From an uncultured Alphaproteobacteria bacterium (GTDB lineage: Bacteria > Pseudomonadota > Alphaproteobacteria > HIMB59): a DNA stretch of 64,000 nucleotides. A program made the translations under genes and the position numbers. The stretch is from NCBI GenBank assembly GCA_902557145.1, contig CACDYZ010000001.1, positions 116,612 through 180,611 on the forward strand, given 5' to 3'. This document shows positions 43,670-54,602 of the stretch, one piece after another (the first letter of the stretch is position 1; each line of letters begins with the position of its first letter). The notes beneath the pieces are model-generated. The model saw only the letters and a program-made list of their open reading frames with translations. It was not told the DNA's origin and did not search any database.

Positions 43670-44456
43670 GAAAAGAACAATTAAATCAGTATTTAATAAA
43701 AAAAACAAAAAAAAAATTATTTGTTTAACATCATATAGCTACAACTTTACAAAAATTATTGATGATTTAGTTGACGTGGTACTGGTTGGCGACTCTATGG
43801 GTAATGTTCTTTATGGTATGGATACTACTAGATCTGTAGATGATCAAATAATGGTTAATCATGCAACTGCTGTAAAAAAAGGTGCAGATAAATCCTTAGT
43901 ATTTTTTGATCTCCCATATAATAGAGATTTTAGTGAATCCACAACGGTAAAACGAGTTTTAAGTATTATGAAAAAGACATCTTGTGATGGTGTAAAAATC
44001 GAGGGAAATACTGAATTAAAAGATGTTATAAAGTATTTAAGTAAGAAAAAAGTTCCAGTAATGGCACATTTAGGTTTACAGCCACAGAAATTTAGATCTT
44101 CTAAAAAATTTAAAATTTATGGAAAAGATAAGAAGGACTTAGATAATATAATTTCTGACTCATTGTGTTTAGAAAAGTCGGGTGCTGTATCAATATTGTT
44201 AGAGGGAATGCTAACGAATATTGCAAAAGAGGTCACCAAGACATTATCTATACCTACAATAGGAATTGGTGCTTCTGAGTATTGTAATGGTCAAATACTG
44301 GTATCTGAGGATATGTTAGGAATCTTTAGGGATAATCATCCTAAATTTGTAAAAAAATATGCTGATTTATCCAAAAATATCAGGGTTGCTGTAAATAAAT
44401 ATTCTAATGAAGTTAACAATAACAAATTTCCAAATAAAAAGTTTAGGTATGATTAA
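43668..44456 (+). CDS. panB: 3-methyl-2-oxobutanoate hydroxymethyltransferase
   Basis: VLVGDSMGNVLYGMDTT; GVKIEGN; PTIGIGASEYCNGQILVSEDMLG. Confidence 0.93.
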   Translation: MKRTIKSVFNKKNKKKIICLTSYSYNFTKIIDDLVDVVLVGDSMGNVLYGMDTTRSVDDQIMVNHATAVKKGADKSLVFFDLPYNRDFSESTTVKRVLSIMKKTSCDGVKIEGNTELKDVIKYLSKKKVPVMAHLGLQPQKFRSSKKFKIYGKDKKDLDNIISDSLCLEKSGAVSILLEGMLTNIAKEVTKTLSIPTIGIGASEYCNGQILVSEDMLGIFRDNHPKFVKKYADLSKNIRVAVNKYSNEVNNNKFPNKKFRYD

Positions 44457-45451
44457 TGGGTTCTATTGATAGAGCTACTTAACAAATCTACAAAAAGCTC
44501 TTTTTGATAGCCTTTAAAAGAGGATAATATTTTCAAAGATTGACTATTATATTTTTGAGAGAAGTTTTTGACATCATCTTTAATTTTATATTTTTCCATT
44601 AATTTCATTAGTTTAATATACTCACTCTTAGATCTTTTAATTTTATTAAATATTTTTTTTATAAAGCGAATTTCATTAATTGAAGATTTTTTTAAAAGTA
44701 AAATAATTGGCAAAGTGATTTTTCCCTCATAAAAATCTTTACCATTCTCCTTTCCAGTTACCTTTTCGCCAAAATAATCAAGATAATCGTCCATGATTTG
44801 AAAGATAATACCAAAATACAAACCTAAATTATTTAAATTTGAAATTATTTTTGAATTTTTACCGGATAAAATAGCAGGTATCTTCATTGCGGCAGCAAAT
44901 AATTCAGCAGTTTTTAAAGATATGATTTCTATATATTCCTTTTCAGATATTTGAGTATTATTCTCATGTGTGAGTTGCATAAATTCACCCTCAGAAATTT
45001 TACTACTTACTTGCGCAAGCGAAGCCATCGCTTCCAAAGATTTAGCTTTTGTCATTAATTGAAATGATTTTGAAAATAAAAAATCCCCAAATAATACACT
45101 AAACTTATTATTCCATATGGAATTAATACTCTTTTGCCCACGTCTTATTTTACCCTCATCTATAACATCGTCATGTAGTAGAGTTGCCCCATGTATAAAT
45201 TCAATTGCAGTAGACATATAAATATCACTTGATATTTTTGAATAACTTTTATTAATCATTTTACTTGATAACAAACATAATACTGGCCTTAATTGTTTGC
45301 CTCTTCTTTTAAAGAAATAATTTCCTAACTTTGGGATAATTGTGACACTACTTGATAAAAATTTATCAAGTTCATTATTGGTTTTTACTAACTTTACATT
45401 AATTTCTTTATGAATTAATTTGATAGTTTGTTCAAAATTATTTTTTTTCAT
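44453..45451 (-). CDS. Polyprenyl diphosphate synthase
   Basis: TLLHDDVIDEGKIRRG; QIMDDYLDYFG. Confidence 0.92.
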   Translation of the reverse strand: MKKNNFEQTIKLIHKEINVKLVKTNNELDKFLSSSVTIIPKLGNYFFKRRGKQLRPVLCLLSSKMINKSYSKISSDIYMSTAIEFIHGATLLHDDVIDEGKIRRGQKSINSIWNNKFSVLFGDFLFSKSFQLMTKAKSLEAMASLAQVSSKISEGEFMQLTHENNTQISEKEYIEIISLKTAELFAAAMKIPAILSGKNSKIISNLNNLGLYFGIIFQIMDDYLDYFGEKVTGKENGKDFYEGKITLPIILLLKKSSINEIRFIKKIFNKIKRSKSEYIKLMKLMEKYKIKDDVKNFSQKYNSQSLKILSSFKGYQKELFVDLLSSSINRTH

Positions 45452-45456
45452 CTGCT

Positions 45457-46164
45457 ATGAATTTATACTCTAGGGATTATCTACTAGATGGTAAAATTGT
45501 ATACTATCAATTAAAAAAAGGTTACAGGAGTGGAATTGAGCCAATTATTTTAGCCGCCCAATGCAAAAAAAAATATAATAAAATATTAGATATGGGATCG
45601 GGATGTGGATCAATATCGCTAATAGTTGCCTATAGAAATCGTGAGTCAGAAGTTATTGGCTTTGAGAAAAATAAAATTCACCATCAAGTTGCAATTTTAA
45701 ATCATAAAGAAAATAATTTAGAAAATTTAAAATTCAAGATACAAGACAATTGTATCTTTGATCCTTATTATGAAAACTACTTTGACTTAATTTTATCTAA
45801 TCCACCTTTCTATTTTGCAAATAAAGTTATTCAGTCACAAGATCCCTCAGTAAACACATCAAAGTACATATCTGATTCAGATTTAGAAAAATGGTTGAAT
45901 AATATAATCTTATATTTAAAAAAAGATGGATCTGCATTTATAATAAATAGATATGAAAATACTGAATTTATGTTAGATATGTTCAAAAATTTTAATTTAG
46001 AAGTGATAATAACCCCTTTGTTATCTTTTAAAGACTCAAAACCTAAAAATGTTCTCTTAAAAATCACTAAAAGTAATTATTTTATAGAGAAAACATTAAA
46101 TGCAATTATAATCCACGATGATTTGTCAAATTATTCTAAAGATATAGAAAATTGGTTTAAATAA
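45457..46164 (+). CDS. TrmN6-like / tRNA1(Val) adenine N6-methyltransferase family
   Basis: ILDMGSGCGSISLIVAYR; LILSNPPFYF (NPPY-type). Confidence 0.82.
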   Translation: MNLYSRDYLLDGKIVYYQLKKGYRSGIEPIILAAQCKKKYNKILDMGSGCGSISLIVAYRNRESEVIGFEKNKIHHQVAILNHKENNLENLKFKIQDNCIFDPYYENYFDLILSNPPFYFANKVIQSQDPSVNTSKYISDSDLEKWLNNIILYLKKDGSAFIINRYENTEFMLDMFKNFNLEVIITPLLSFKDSKPKNVLLKITKSNYFIEKTLNAIIIHDDLSNYSKDIENWFK

Positions 46165-46958
46165 TGTTTAGTCCACAAAAAACAATAGTTTCAATTGACC
46201 TAAAAGGAATGATTGCATCTGGAAGTAGAGCCCCACTGAATATGGACAATTTAAATGGTCTATTTTCAAAATTAATGAAAATGAAATTTAATGCACTTTC
46301 GATTGTTATTAACTCACCTGGAGGTTCGCCTGTACAATCATCATTAATAGCTCAAAAAATAAGAGAAATTTCAGCTAAGAAAAAAGTTAAATGCTACTGT
46401 TTTGTTGAAGATGTTGCTGCTTCTGGAGGGTATTGGCTCGCATGTGCCGCTGATGAAATTTATGCAGACGTTAATTCAATAGTTGGTTCAATAGGGGTTA
46501 TTTCCGGTGGGTTTGGATTTACTGATTTAATAAAAAAAATTGGAGTAGAGAGAAGAATATTTACTGCAGGGGAGAATAAAAGTTTTTTAGATCCATTTCA
46601 AAAAGTTAATAAAAAAGATGAAGATAAATTAATTAAACTTCAAAAATTAATACACCAAAACTTTATTGATTGGGTTTCTTCTAGAAGAAAGAAGAAACTT
46701 ATTGATAAAAATAAAAGAATAATATTTTCAGGATCTTTTTGGTTAGCCAATGAGGCAAAAGATTTAGGTTTAATTGACGGAATAACATCCGAGTCAGCTT
46801 TTTTCAAAAGTAAATTTGGTGAAAAGACAAAAATAAAGAAAATTAAACAACCAAAGTCCTTAAAACAAAAGTTAGGACTTGGCATTAATTCTTTCAACAG
46901 TGAAAATTTAATATCTAAATTAAAAGAAGAGCTTCTTTTTAATAAATTTGGTATCTGA
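46164..46958 (+). CDS. S49 family signal peptide peptidase (SppA/SohB-like)
   Basis: INSPGGSPVQSSLIAQKI; DVAASGGYWLACAADEIYA. Confidence 0.9.
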   Translation: MFSPQKTIVSIDLKGMIASGSRAPLNMDNLNGLFSKLMKMKFNALSIVINSPGGSPVQSSLIAQKIREISAKKKVKCYCFVEDVAASGGYWLACAADEIYADVNSIVGSIGVISGGFGFTDLIKKIGVERRIFTAGENKSFLDPFQKVNKKDEDKLIKLQKLIHQNFIDWVSSRRKKKLIDKNKRIIFSGSFWLANEAKDLGLIDGITSESAFFKSKFGEKTKIKKIKQPKSLKQKLGLGINSFNSENLISKLKEELLFNKFGI

Positions 46959-46961
46959 TAA

Positions 46962-48329
46962 ATGACTGCAGATAATATGGAAGACCTAGTATCCTTATGT
47001 AAAAGAAGGGGCTTTATTTTTCCATCTAATGATATTTATGGAGGTATGAAAGGCCTATATGACTTTGGGCCTATGGGTGTAGAGCTTAAACTAAATTTAA
47101 AATCAGCATGGTGGAAATCAATGGTATATGAAAGAGACGATGTTGAAGGACTAGACTCCACTATTTTAACTTCACCCACTGTTTTGAAATATTCCGGTCA
47201 TGAGGACACATTCTCTGATCCATTAGTTGATTGCAAGGTCTGCAAGGCAAGATTTAGAGCAGACCAATTAGAAAACAGTGAGTGTCCTAGAGGTGGGTCC
47301 TTAACTAATTGTAAATCCAAGGACTTAACTGAAGCGAGGCCATTTAATTTAATGTTCAAAACAGCAATAGGACCTGTTGATGATGGTAGTTCGTTTGCAT
47401 ATTTAAGACCTGAGACAGCTCAACAGATTTTTGTAAACTTCAAAAATGTTGTTGACTCAACTAGTAGAGTACCTCCTTTTGGTATAGCTCAAATTGGAAA
47501 AGCATTTAGAAATGAAATTACACCAAGAAACTTTATTTTTAGGGTTAGAGAGTTTGAACAAATGGAGCTTGAGTATTTTGTCAAACCTGGTTCTGATGAA
47601 GATTGGCATAAATATTGGTTAGATAAACGTTTAAATTGGTGGGCTGAACAAGGAGTCAAATCAGAAAAATTAAAATTACTTGAGGTGGAGAAAAAAGATT
47701 TATCTCACTATTCAAAAGCTACATTCGACATAATGTACGACTTCCCCCATGGTCTTGAAGAACTTGAGGGTATTGCTAATAGAACTGATTTTGACTTAGG
47801 ATCTCACTCTAAAAATCAAAAAGATTTTAATATTAAAGCTAATATTCAAGAAAATAAAAACTCTACAACAAAATTAGCTATTCAAGATTTAGAAAATAAA
47901 GAATGGTTTATACCTTTTGTTATAGAACCCTCTGCAGGAGTTGAGAGAGGTGTTTTGGCTGTTTTGAATGAGGCTTATACTATTGAAGAGGCTAATAAAA
48001 GAACTTTGCTTAAGCTTCAACCTCATTTATCACCAATCAAAGCAGCTGTAATCCCACTTAAAAGAAATAACTCTGATTTGGTCAATACCTCCAATAATGT
48101 TAAATCAGAACTTCAATCACTTGGTTTAGGAAGAGTTATGGTTGAAAATACTGGAAATATTGGCAAAAATTATCGTAGACATGATGAAATAGGAACGCCT
48201 TTATGTATCACTATTGATTTTGAAACTCTTGAAAATCAGACAGTTACAATTCGTGACAGAGATACAATGAAACAAGAAAAAGTATCTTTATCTGAAGTAG
48301 CAAACTATTACTCTAAATATTTTAAGTAA
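46962..48329 (+). CDS. Glycine--tRNA ligase, single-chain class II type
   Basis: [64 protein letters not shown]. Confidence 0.94.
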   Translation: MTADNMEDLVSLCKRRGFIFPSNDIYGGMKGLYDFGPMGVELKLNLKSAWWKSMVYERDDVEGLDSTILTSPTVLKYSGHEDTFSDPLVDCKVCKARFRADQLENSECPRGGSLTNCKSKDLTEARPFNLMFKTAIGPVDDGSSFAYLRPETAQQIFVNFKNVVDSTSRVPPFGIAQIGKAFRNEITPRNFIFRVREFEQMELEYFVKPGSDEDWHKYWLDKRLNWWAEQGVKSEKLKLLEVEKKDLSHYSKATFDIMYDFPHGLEELEGIANRTDFDLGSHSKNQKDFNIKANIQENKNSTTKLAIQDLENKEWFIPFVIEPSAGVERGVLAVLNEAYTIEEANKRTLLKLQPHLSPIKAAVIPLKRNNSDLVNTSNNVKSELQSLGLGRVMVENTGNIGKNYRRHDEIGTPLCITIDFETLENQTVTIRDRDTMKQEKVSLSEVANYYSKYFK

Positions 48330-48330
48330 T

Positions 48331-48912
48331 TTATTTTTTAAGAACCACGGGTTCTCTTAAAATAAAATAATTATTTAATTGAAATAATATTTCAGAATTA
48401 TTGGGGAGATTTTGTGGTTTTTGCTCAAATACTTTAACTGTTACTTTTTTTTTATTTAGTTGTCGATGCTTTATTCTTGAAACTACCTCTTGCCCTACAA
48501 AGCATCCCTTTGAATAATCCACTAATTCATCATTGATTTCTGATGGGAGCAATAAGGAATGTTTTAGGAGGTTAGCATCAATATTACCAGATGATAGTTG
48601 ATTTAAGATATATTTTTCGTCGTATTCAGTAGCATCAATATTTTCAATATGAAGATTTACATCAGATAATGATGCATATTTTTTTAAATAAGTGGCTAAA
48701 TCATTTTGATCATTAGTACAAACTAAATCGTAAGATTCCTTTGAATTAGTAATTATTATTTCATATAGAATCTTTCCTTGAGGGGTAAGTATATAACTAA
48801 ACAACTCTTCCTTTAATTTATTCAAATCGTTGGTAATAATATTTTGTAAAAAATCAAATCTTTCTGATCCAGATACTTTAATTTTTATTGGATTAAGTGT
48901 TTCAATTTGCAT
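48331..48912 (-). CDS. Folate-binding protein YgfZ-like (short)
   Basis: KGCFVGQEVVSRIKHR signature; 193 aa. Confidence 0.85.
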   Translation of the reverse strand: MQIETLNPIKIKVSGSERFDFLQNIITNDLNKLKEELFSYILTPQGKILYEIIITNSKESYDLVCTNDQNDLATYLKKYASLSDVNLHIENIDATEYDEKYILNQLSSGNIDANLLKHSLLLPSEINDELVDYSKGCFVGQEVVSRIKHRQLNKKKVTVKVFEQKPQNLPNNSEILFQLNNYFILREPVVLKK

Positions 48913-48938
48913 GTAATATATTATTTATATGTATATAT

Positions 48939-49859
48939 ATGCATTTATTATTTATTTCTTCAAATAGAATAGGTGACTCACTGATAAACCTCCAAGTCCT
49001 TAATAATTATATACGAAAAAATAAGAAAAATATTGAAGTAACATTAGTTTCCGGTTCTTTGCCAATGCCAATCTATGATGATTATTCTATGATTTCTAAA
49101 AGGGTAATATTAACCAAGCAAAAATATAATCTACATTGGTTTAAACTGTATAAAGAGCTCTCTTTATTTAGATATGATGAAATAGTAGATTTTAGATCTT
49201 CTCTTATAGGTTATTTCTTAAGGGTAAAAAAAAGAAATATATTTAGGATGAAAAAATCTAAAAATATATATGAACAGATTCATCATAAATTTGATACAGA
49301 TTTAAAAAAAGACTTTAAAATATTAACTGATCGAGTACGAAATATTTTCCCAAATTCAAATTACGCATGTTTAGCCCCTTTTACAAATTGGGCTCCTAAA
49401 GAGTGGCCTACGGAACAATATGTAAACATTGCTAAATATTTAATAGATAAAGGAATAGATAAAATATTTATTTTAGGATCAGAGGAAGAGAGTTCGAAAT
49501 TTCATCATTTTGAGTCAGTACTGGGTAATAAGGTAATTAATAGATGTGGGAAGCAACATATTCTCAATGATTATGGTTTATTACAAAAATCTAGACTTTT
49601 TATTGGCAATGACTCTTCCATGATGCATATGGCCGCTTTAAGTAAAACTCCAACTTTAGGACTTTTCGGTCCAACTAATGATAATATATATTTTCCAGAA
49701 ATCTTTGATCATTGTCACTTAGTTAGGTCAACAGAGTCCTTTGAAAGTCTTGTGAGTAAAACTCAAAACTATACTTTAAATAATTGTTTAATGAATGATG
49801 TGTCTTATAATCAGGTGATTGATAAAGTAAATTATATATTAAATGCTCAAAATTTTTAG
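48939..49859 (+). CDS. Glycosyltransferase family 9 (heptosyltransferase-like)
   Basis: SSNRIGDSLINL; FIGNDSSMMHMAALSKTPTLGLFGPTN; ATG at 48939 preferred. Confidence 0.88.
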   Translation: MHLLFISSNRIGDSLINLQVLNNYIRKNKKNIEVTLVSGSLPMPIYDDYSMISKRVILTKQKYNLHWFKLYKELSLFRYDEIVDFRSSLIGYFLRVKKRNIFRMKKSKNIYEQIHHKFDTDLKKDFKILTDRVRNIFPNSNYACLAPFTNWAPKEWPTEQYVNIAKYLIDKGIDKIFILGSEEESSKFHHFESVLGNKVINRCGKQHILNDYGLLQKSRLFIGNDSSMMHMAALSKTPTLGLFGPTNDNIYFPEIFDHCHLVRSTESFESLVSKTQNYTLNNCLMNDVSYNQVIDKVNYILNAQNF

Positions 49860-50856
49860 GCCTTGTGATTTTCATGTTCACTTAAGAGAAGGACAAATTT
49901 TAAAACATGTTTTAAAAGAAAATAATAAAAATTTTCAAAAAATTTTGGTTATGCCAAATTTAACAAAACCAATAACTAATGAAAAAATTTTATCTAAATA
50001 CAGAGCATTAGTCTTAAAAAATAATCGAAACACCGAAATACTTTTTACTATCTATTTAAATCAAGATTGTAAGATTTCAGATTTAAAAAATATGATAAAA
50101 AATGATCTGTTTTTTGCAGCCAAATTATATCCCCTTCATGCAACTACTAATTCCTCTACAGGAGTAAAAGATATAAAAAAAATGTCAAAATACTTTGAGT
50201 TTCTGGAAAAAAATAAAATTCCATTATGTTTACATGGAGAACATATCCACAAAGATGACGATCCTTATGAACGTGAAAGGAAATTTCTTGAGTATGAGTT
50301 ATCTTGGCTTGTAAAAAATTTTAAAAGTCTAAAAATAACTTTAGAACATATTACTACTAAAGATTCCGTAGATTTTGTAAAATCAAATAATAACATAGCT
50401 GCTTCTATAACAACCCATCATTTACTAGAAAACACAAATACTTTTCTTGGTGACTATTTAAAACCAGAGTTATTTTGCAAACCTATTATTAAAAGTACAA
50501 AACACCAAAAATCATTACTAAGTGCTGCTCTATCTGGTAATTCGAAGTTTTTCTTTGGTTCTGACTCTGCTCCTCATCTTAGAAATTATAAATTTACTGA
50601 AAGTTGTTGTGCGGGGGTTTATTCAACTAAATATTCAGTATCCAATATATTGGAACTTTTTTATTCCTTAAAAAAAACTAATAATTTAAATAAATTTCTA
50701 ACAATCAATGGATGCAAGCACTACAATCTTAAATTCGATAACAAACTAATTTCATATGTGAGACAAAAAGATTTTAAATTTCAAAAATATTCAAAATTTA
50801 AAAATGATAGTTTAATTAATTATAACCACTTTAAAAATTACTGGATTAAAAATTAA
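49843..50856 (+). CDS. pyrC: Dihydroorotase
   Basis: RPCDFHVHLREGQIL; LEHITTKDSVDFV; FFGSDSAPH. Confidence 0.93.
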   Translation: MLKIFRPCDFHVHLREGQILKHVLKENNKNFQKILVMPNLTKPITNEKILSKYRALVLKNNRNTEILFTIYLNQDCKISDLKNMIKNDLFFAAKLYPLHATTNSSTGVKDIKKMSKYFEFLEKNKIPLCLHGEHIHKDDDPYERERKFLEYELSWLVKNFKSLKITLEHITTKDSVDFVKSNNNIAASITTHHLLENTNTFLGDYLKPELFCKPIIKSTKHQKSLLSAALSGNSKFFFGSDSAPHLRNYKFTESCCAGVYSTKYSVSNILELFYSLKKTNNLNKFLTINGCKHYNLKFDNKLISYVRQKDFKFQKYSKFKNDSLINYNHFKNYWIKN

Positions 50857-51884
50857 CCCAGTATTTTTGTAAAATGGCCCATTTTCCTGCCAATTTTTGA
50901 TTCCTTTTTAAAATAATCATGAAAATATTCATCTTTTTTGAATTCTTTATCACGATAATTATATATATCCTCTCCAAGAATATTTGTCATTTCAGATTTA
51001 TATCTTAGTATTGGCTTCATTTTTTTAAGATCGCATACAGATCTGAGGTGGGATTCAAACTGACTTACATTATATGACTCAATAGTTAAATGCCCTGAGT
51101 TGTGCACTCTAGGCGCTATTTCATTTAATAATAATTCATTTTTATCTGTAATAAAAAACTCTAAACAGAAAGTACCCACATAACTTATTTTTTTGGCAAA
51201 ATTAACAGCGTGGTTTTTTGCCTCCTCAATAATTGATTGATTTGAATTTGCTGGTGAATATGATTTGAAAAGAATTTGATCTTTATGAACATTTTCTATC
51301 GGTTGATAGGTAAAAATTGTTCCATCTTGATACCTTACAGCAATAATAGAAATTTCTTGTTGTAAATTTATTTTCTTTTCTAAGATATAATCATTTTTAG
51401 GTATATCAGGTATTTCCATTGCACTATTAACCACATACTGTCCTTTACCATCATATCCAAGCTTGCGAGTTTTTAATATTGCTGGAAAGAAATCTGTATT
51501 AACTGATTTTAAATCTTCTATATCTTTGATTTCAATATATGGAACTGTGGGAATATTAATTTCATTTACGTAATTTTTTTCAGTTAAACGGTCCTGAATA
51601 ATTTTATTAATTTGGGAACTAGGAGATACCGTTATTTTATTTTCTATATACGACAAAGTCTTAAATGGAATATTCTCAAACTCATAAGTAATAAAATCAC
51701 ACCCTTCAATGAAAGTGTCTATTTCATCAAAATCATCATATTGTTTGATAGCATAATTATTTGCATATTTAATTGCTGGGGAATCATTAGTGTCTGTGTA
51801 AATAAACGTTTGGATATTCAATTTTTTAGCTACTTGACATAACATCATACCAAGTTGACCTCCACCTAGTATACCAATGATCAT
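50853..51884 (-). CDS. purK: 5-(carboxyamino)imidazole ribonucleotide synthase
   Basis: GILGGGQLGMMLCQVAKKL; LLNEIAPRVHNSGHLTIE. Confidence 0.95.
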   Translation of the reverse strand: MIIGILGGGQLGMMLCQVAKKLNIQTFIYTDTNDSPAIKYANNYAIKQYDDFDEIDTFIEGCDFITYEFENIPFKTLSYIENKITVSPSSQINKIIQDRLTEKNYVNEINIPTVPYIEIKDIEDLKSVNTDFFPAILKTRKLGYDGKGQYVVNSAMEIPDIPKNDYILEKKINLQQEISIIAVRYQDGTIFTYQPIENVHKDQILFKSYSPANSNQSIIEEAKNHAVNFAKKISYVGTFCLEFFITDKNELLLNEIAPRVHNSGHLTIESYNVSQFESHLRSVCDLKKMKPILRYKSEMTNILGEDIYNYRDKEFKKDEYFHDYFKKESKIGRKMGHFTKILG

Positions 51885-52372
51885 TACTTAGGTGTCTTTT
51901 TGACTTTTTTTGTTTGAGCCAGTCTCCATTTAATCAATTGATTTTCAACTTTAGAGTCGAAATTACTAATAATTGAAGCTGCATATAAAGCAGCATTTTT
52001 TGCTCCATTTTCACCAATTGCAACAGTTCCTACAGGAACACCAAAAGGCATTTGTGCTATAGAAAGTAAACTATCCAATCCTTTTAATGTTTTTGACTCA
52101 ATGGGAACACCAATTACTGGGATATGAGTTATAGCTGCGATCATACCAGGTAAATGAGCCGCGCCGCCAGCACCAGCAATTATTATCTTAATACCTTTAT
52201 CGTAAGCTTGTTCTGCATATTCATATAACCTTTTTGGGGTTCGGTGTGCTGAAACTATTTTTTTTTCGTGACTAATCTTTAATTCTTTTAATACAGTGCT
52301 TGTATGTTTAAGAGTTGACCAGTCACTTTGGCTGCCCATTACAATTGAAATTTTAGGATTAGATAGTTTCAT
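51884..52372 (-). CDS. purE: 5-(carboxyamino)imidazole ribonucleotide mutase
   Basis: IVMGSQSDWSTLKH; SAHRTPKRLYEYA; IAGAGGAAHLPGM. Confidence 0.96.
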   Translation of the reverse strand: MKLSNPKISIVMGSQSDWSTLKHTSTVLKELKISHEKKIVSAHRTPKRLYEYAEQAYDKGIKIIIAGAGGAAHLPGMIAAITHIPVIGVPIESKTLKGLDSLLSIAQMPFGVPVGTVAIGENGAKNAALYAASIISNFDSKVENQLIKWRLAQTKKVKKTPK

Positions 52373-53139
52373 TTTTTTGAAAATTTTTTCTCAGTAATTT
52401 TAAAATAAAATTTATATGGTAATAGTTTACCAAATTTCATTATAGAATTAAAAGGAAAAGGAAATGTAATCTCGAAGCCTTTTTTATATATTTTATTAAA
52501 AATTATCTCAGCTGCCTTATTGGGGGACATCAAATATGGCATTTTGAATGTATTTACTTTTGTGGCAGGAGTTTCTACAAATCCTGGGCATATTAATTTT
52601 ACATTTAATCCATCATAAATTTCAGATTTCATAGACTCAGCCAAATTTATTAATGCTGCCTTTGAGGGTCCATATAAAATAGACTTTGGAAGACCTTTAT
52701 ATCCTGCAGTTGATGACATTAATGCTATAGTATTTTTTGAGTCGAGTTTAAAATTCTTTCTTATCAATTCTAAAGATAAATAAATACTAAGAACATTAGT
52801 ATTAAAAGTTAGCTTAGCATTTTCAAAATTAAAATCATTAAAACTGTCAGGTATATAAATTCCTGCATTTAAGATAAATGTGTTTATGTTTTTATTTTTC
52901 TTAAATACTTCTTCTATTATTGATTTACTCGAGTCAAAATCTGCTAAATCTGTTTTTATAAACTCAAATTTAGTATTATTTAATGTTGTGGGAGGTATTT
53001 TTGTATTGTCCCTAGCTAAGCCTATAACACTCCAGCCCTGTTTAAGATATTCCTCGCAAAGCGCATAGCCAATACCACTGCTTGCGCCGGTTATAAAAAC
53101 TTTGCTATCTTGTGTATTCGCTGATGAATTTTTTTGCAT
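52369..53139 (-). CDS. Short-chain dehydrogenase
   Basis: VFITGASSGIGYALCEEYLKQG; YGPSKAALINLAESM. Confidence 0.88.
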   Translation of the reverse strand: MQKNSSANTQDSKVFITGASSGIGYALCEEYLKQGWSVIGLARDNTKIPPTTLNNTKFEFIKTDLADFDSSKSIIEEVFKKNKNINTFILNAGIYIPDSFNDFNFENAKLTFNTNVLSIYLSLELIRKNFKLDSKNTIALMSSTAGYKGLPKSILYGPSKAALINLAESMKSEIYDGLNVKLICPGFVETPATKVNTFKMPYLMSPNKAAEIIFNKIYKKGFEITFPFPFNSIMKFGKLLPYKFYFKITEKKFSKK

Positions 53140-54592
53140 TAGAAATATGAGTACTAATTTTAGATTTGTTCATTTTATTTACAGTATAGTACATCATAGA
53201 GAGCCTCTGGTTAGTTTTAAAATAATTTTTATTTTTATATATAAAATTCCAGTATAAACCATCCAGTGTTTGAGTCCAATCACCTCGCCTATAATTACTC
53301 ATTTTCAATAAATAATTTGATCCACATAAATATGGTTTTGTTGCAAATATTCCTCCATCACTAAACATTCCCATGCCATAAACATTTGGTGTCATCACCC
53401 AATCTGAGGAGTCGATAAATGTCTCCATAAACCATTTATAGACCTCTGAAGGTTTAAGACCTGATAAATTCATTATATTACTAATTACCATTAGTCTTGG
53501 AATATGATGAACGTAACCACTTTTATTTAAATTAGATATCATGTCATTTAAAATTGGAATATTAGTTGTTCCTTCATACCAATGCTTTGTTAATTTTCTA
53601 GAATTTCCGAAAAAATTACCTTTATTAAAATCTTTATAATAATGGATATTTAAGTACCTCATAAATTCTCTCCACCCAAAGATTTGTCTTATAAATCCTT
53701 CATAATTGTTGATACCAACTTTACTATAGGAAATTAAATTTAATCGATCTAATACGTCTTTTGGAGTTAATAAGCCCATGTTTAATGGAGCGCTAATTAA
53801 ACTATGGTTTATATATGGATCATTAATTCTTATAAAATCTTCATAATGGCCAAAATTTTCTAGTTTCTCATTAATGAAATTATCAAGAACTTTAGATGAG
53901 TCTTTAAAATTCATAGGAAATATTATTTTTTTTTCTAAAATTCCAAAATGGTTTGCAAAAAACTTATTAATTAATTTCTTAATATCTTCGTAATGTTTCG
54001 ACTCAAACATATAAGATTGAGGACTCTCATATTCTTTTGGGACTCTTTTTCTATTATCTTCATCAAAACTCCATTTATCTCCAATAGGCTTGTTCTCTTT
54101 CACAAATATTTCAAAAGTTTTTCTAACATTACTATAAAAATTAGCTAACTGAGGTTTTTTGGTCGTAACCATGCCCTTATAGTCAGACCTACTTACAAGA
54201 AACATAGGTGACTTATGAAAGGTTAATTCAATTTTGTTATCTTTACAAAATTGTTCAAATTTTTTTCTAAATTCTAAGTCCTCTATCTCAAAAATATTAA
54301 TTTTGAAAATATTTTTAGATACCAAGAAGCTTTTTAAACCTTCAAAATAGTCCATAAAATTAGAAATATTTTTGTCAAGTGTAATATAATTTACTTTGAA
54401 ATTATTTTTTTTTAAATAGTCCCTATATTCTCTCATAGAGGCTAGAAAATAATATATTTTTTGTTTGTGATGCTTAAAATAGCTACAAAGACCAAGATCC
54501 TCTTGAATAAAAAATTCGCATGAATTTTTAAAATCTTTTAAATTCTTTTTTTCAAATAGCTGATTTCCAAGAACTACAAAGCACTCTTTCAT
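53105..54592 (-). CDS. Cryptochrome/photolyase-related protein (FeS-BCP lineage) apparently lacking the Fe-S ligands
   Basis: LVSRSDYKGMVTTKKPQLANFY; IFGWREFMRYLNIHYY; HHIPRLMVISNIMNLSG; FSDGGIFATKPY. Confidence 0.85.
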   Translation of the reverse strand: MKECFVVLGNQLFEKKNLKDFKNSCEFFIQEDLGLCSYFKHHKQKIYYFLASMREYRDYLKKNNFKVNYITLDKNISNFMDYFEGLKSFLVSKNIFKINIFEIEDLEFRKKFEQFCKDNKIELTFHKSPMFLVSRSDYKGMVTTKKPQLANFYSNVRKTFEIFVKENKPIGDKWSFDEDNRKRVPKEYESPQSYMFESKHYEDIKKLINKFFANHFGILEKKIIFPMNFKDSSKVLDNFINEKLENFGHYEDFIRINDPYINHSLISAPLNMGLLTPKDVLDRLNLISYSKVGINNYEGFIRQIFGWREFMRYLNIHYYKDFNKGNFFGNSRKLTKHWYEGTTNIPILNDMISNLNKSGYVHHIPRLMVISNIMNLSGLKPSEVYKWFMETFIDSSDWVMTPNVYGMGMFSDGGIFATKPYLCGSNYLLKMSNYRRGDWTQTLDGLYWNFIYKNKNYFKTNQRLSMMYYTVNKMNKSKISTHISNAKKFISEYTR

Positions 54593-54602
54593 TAAGGTTT
54601 AA

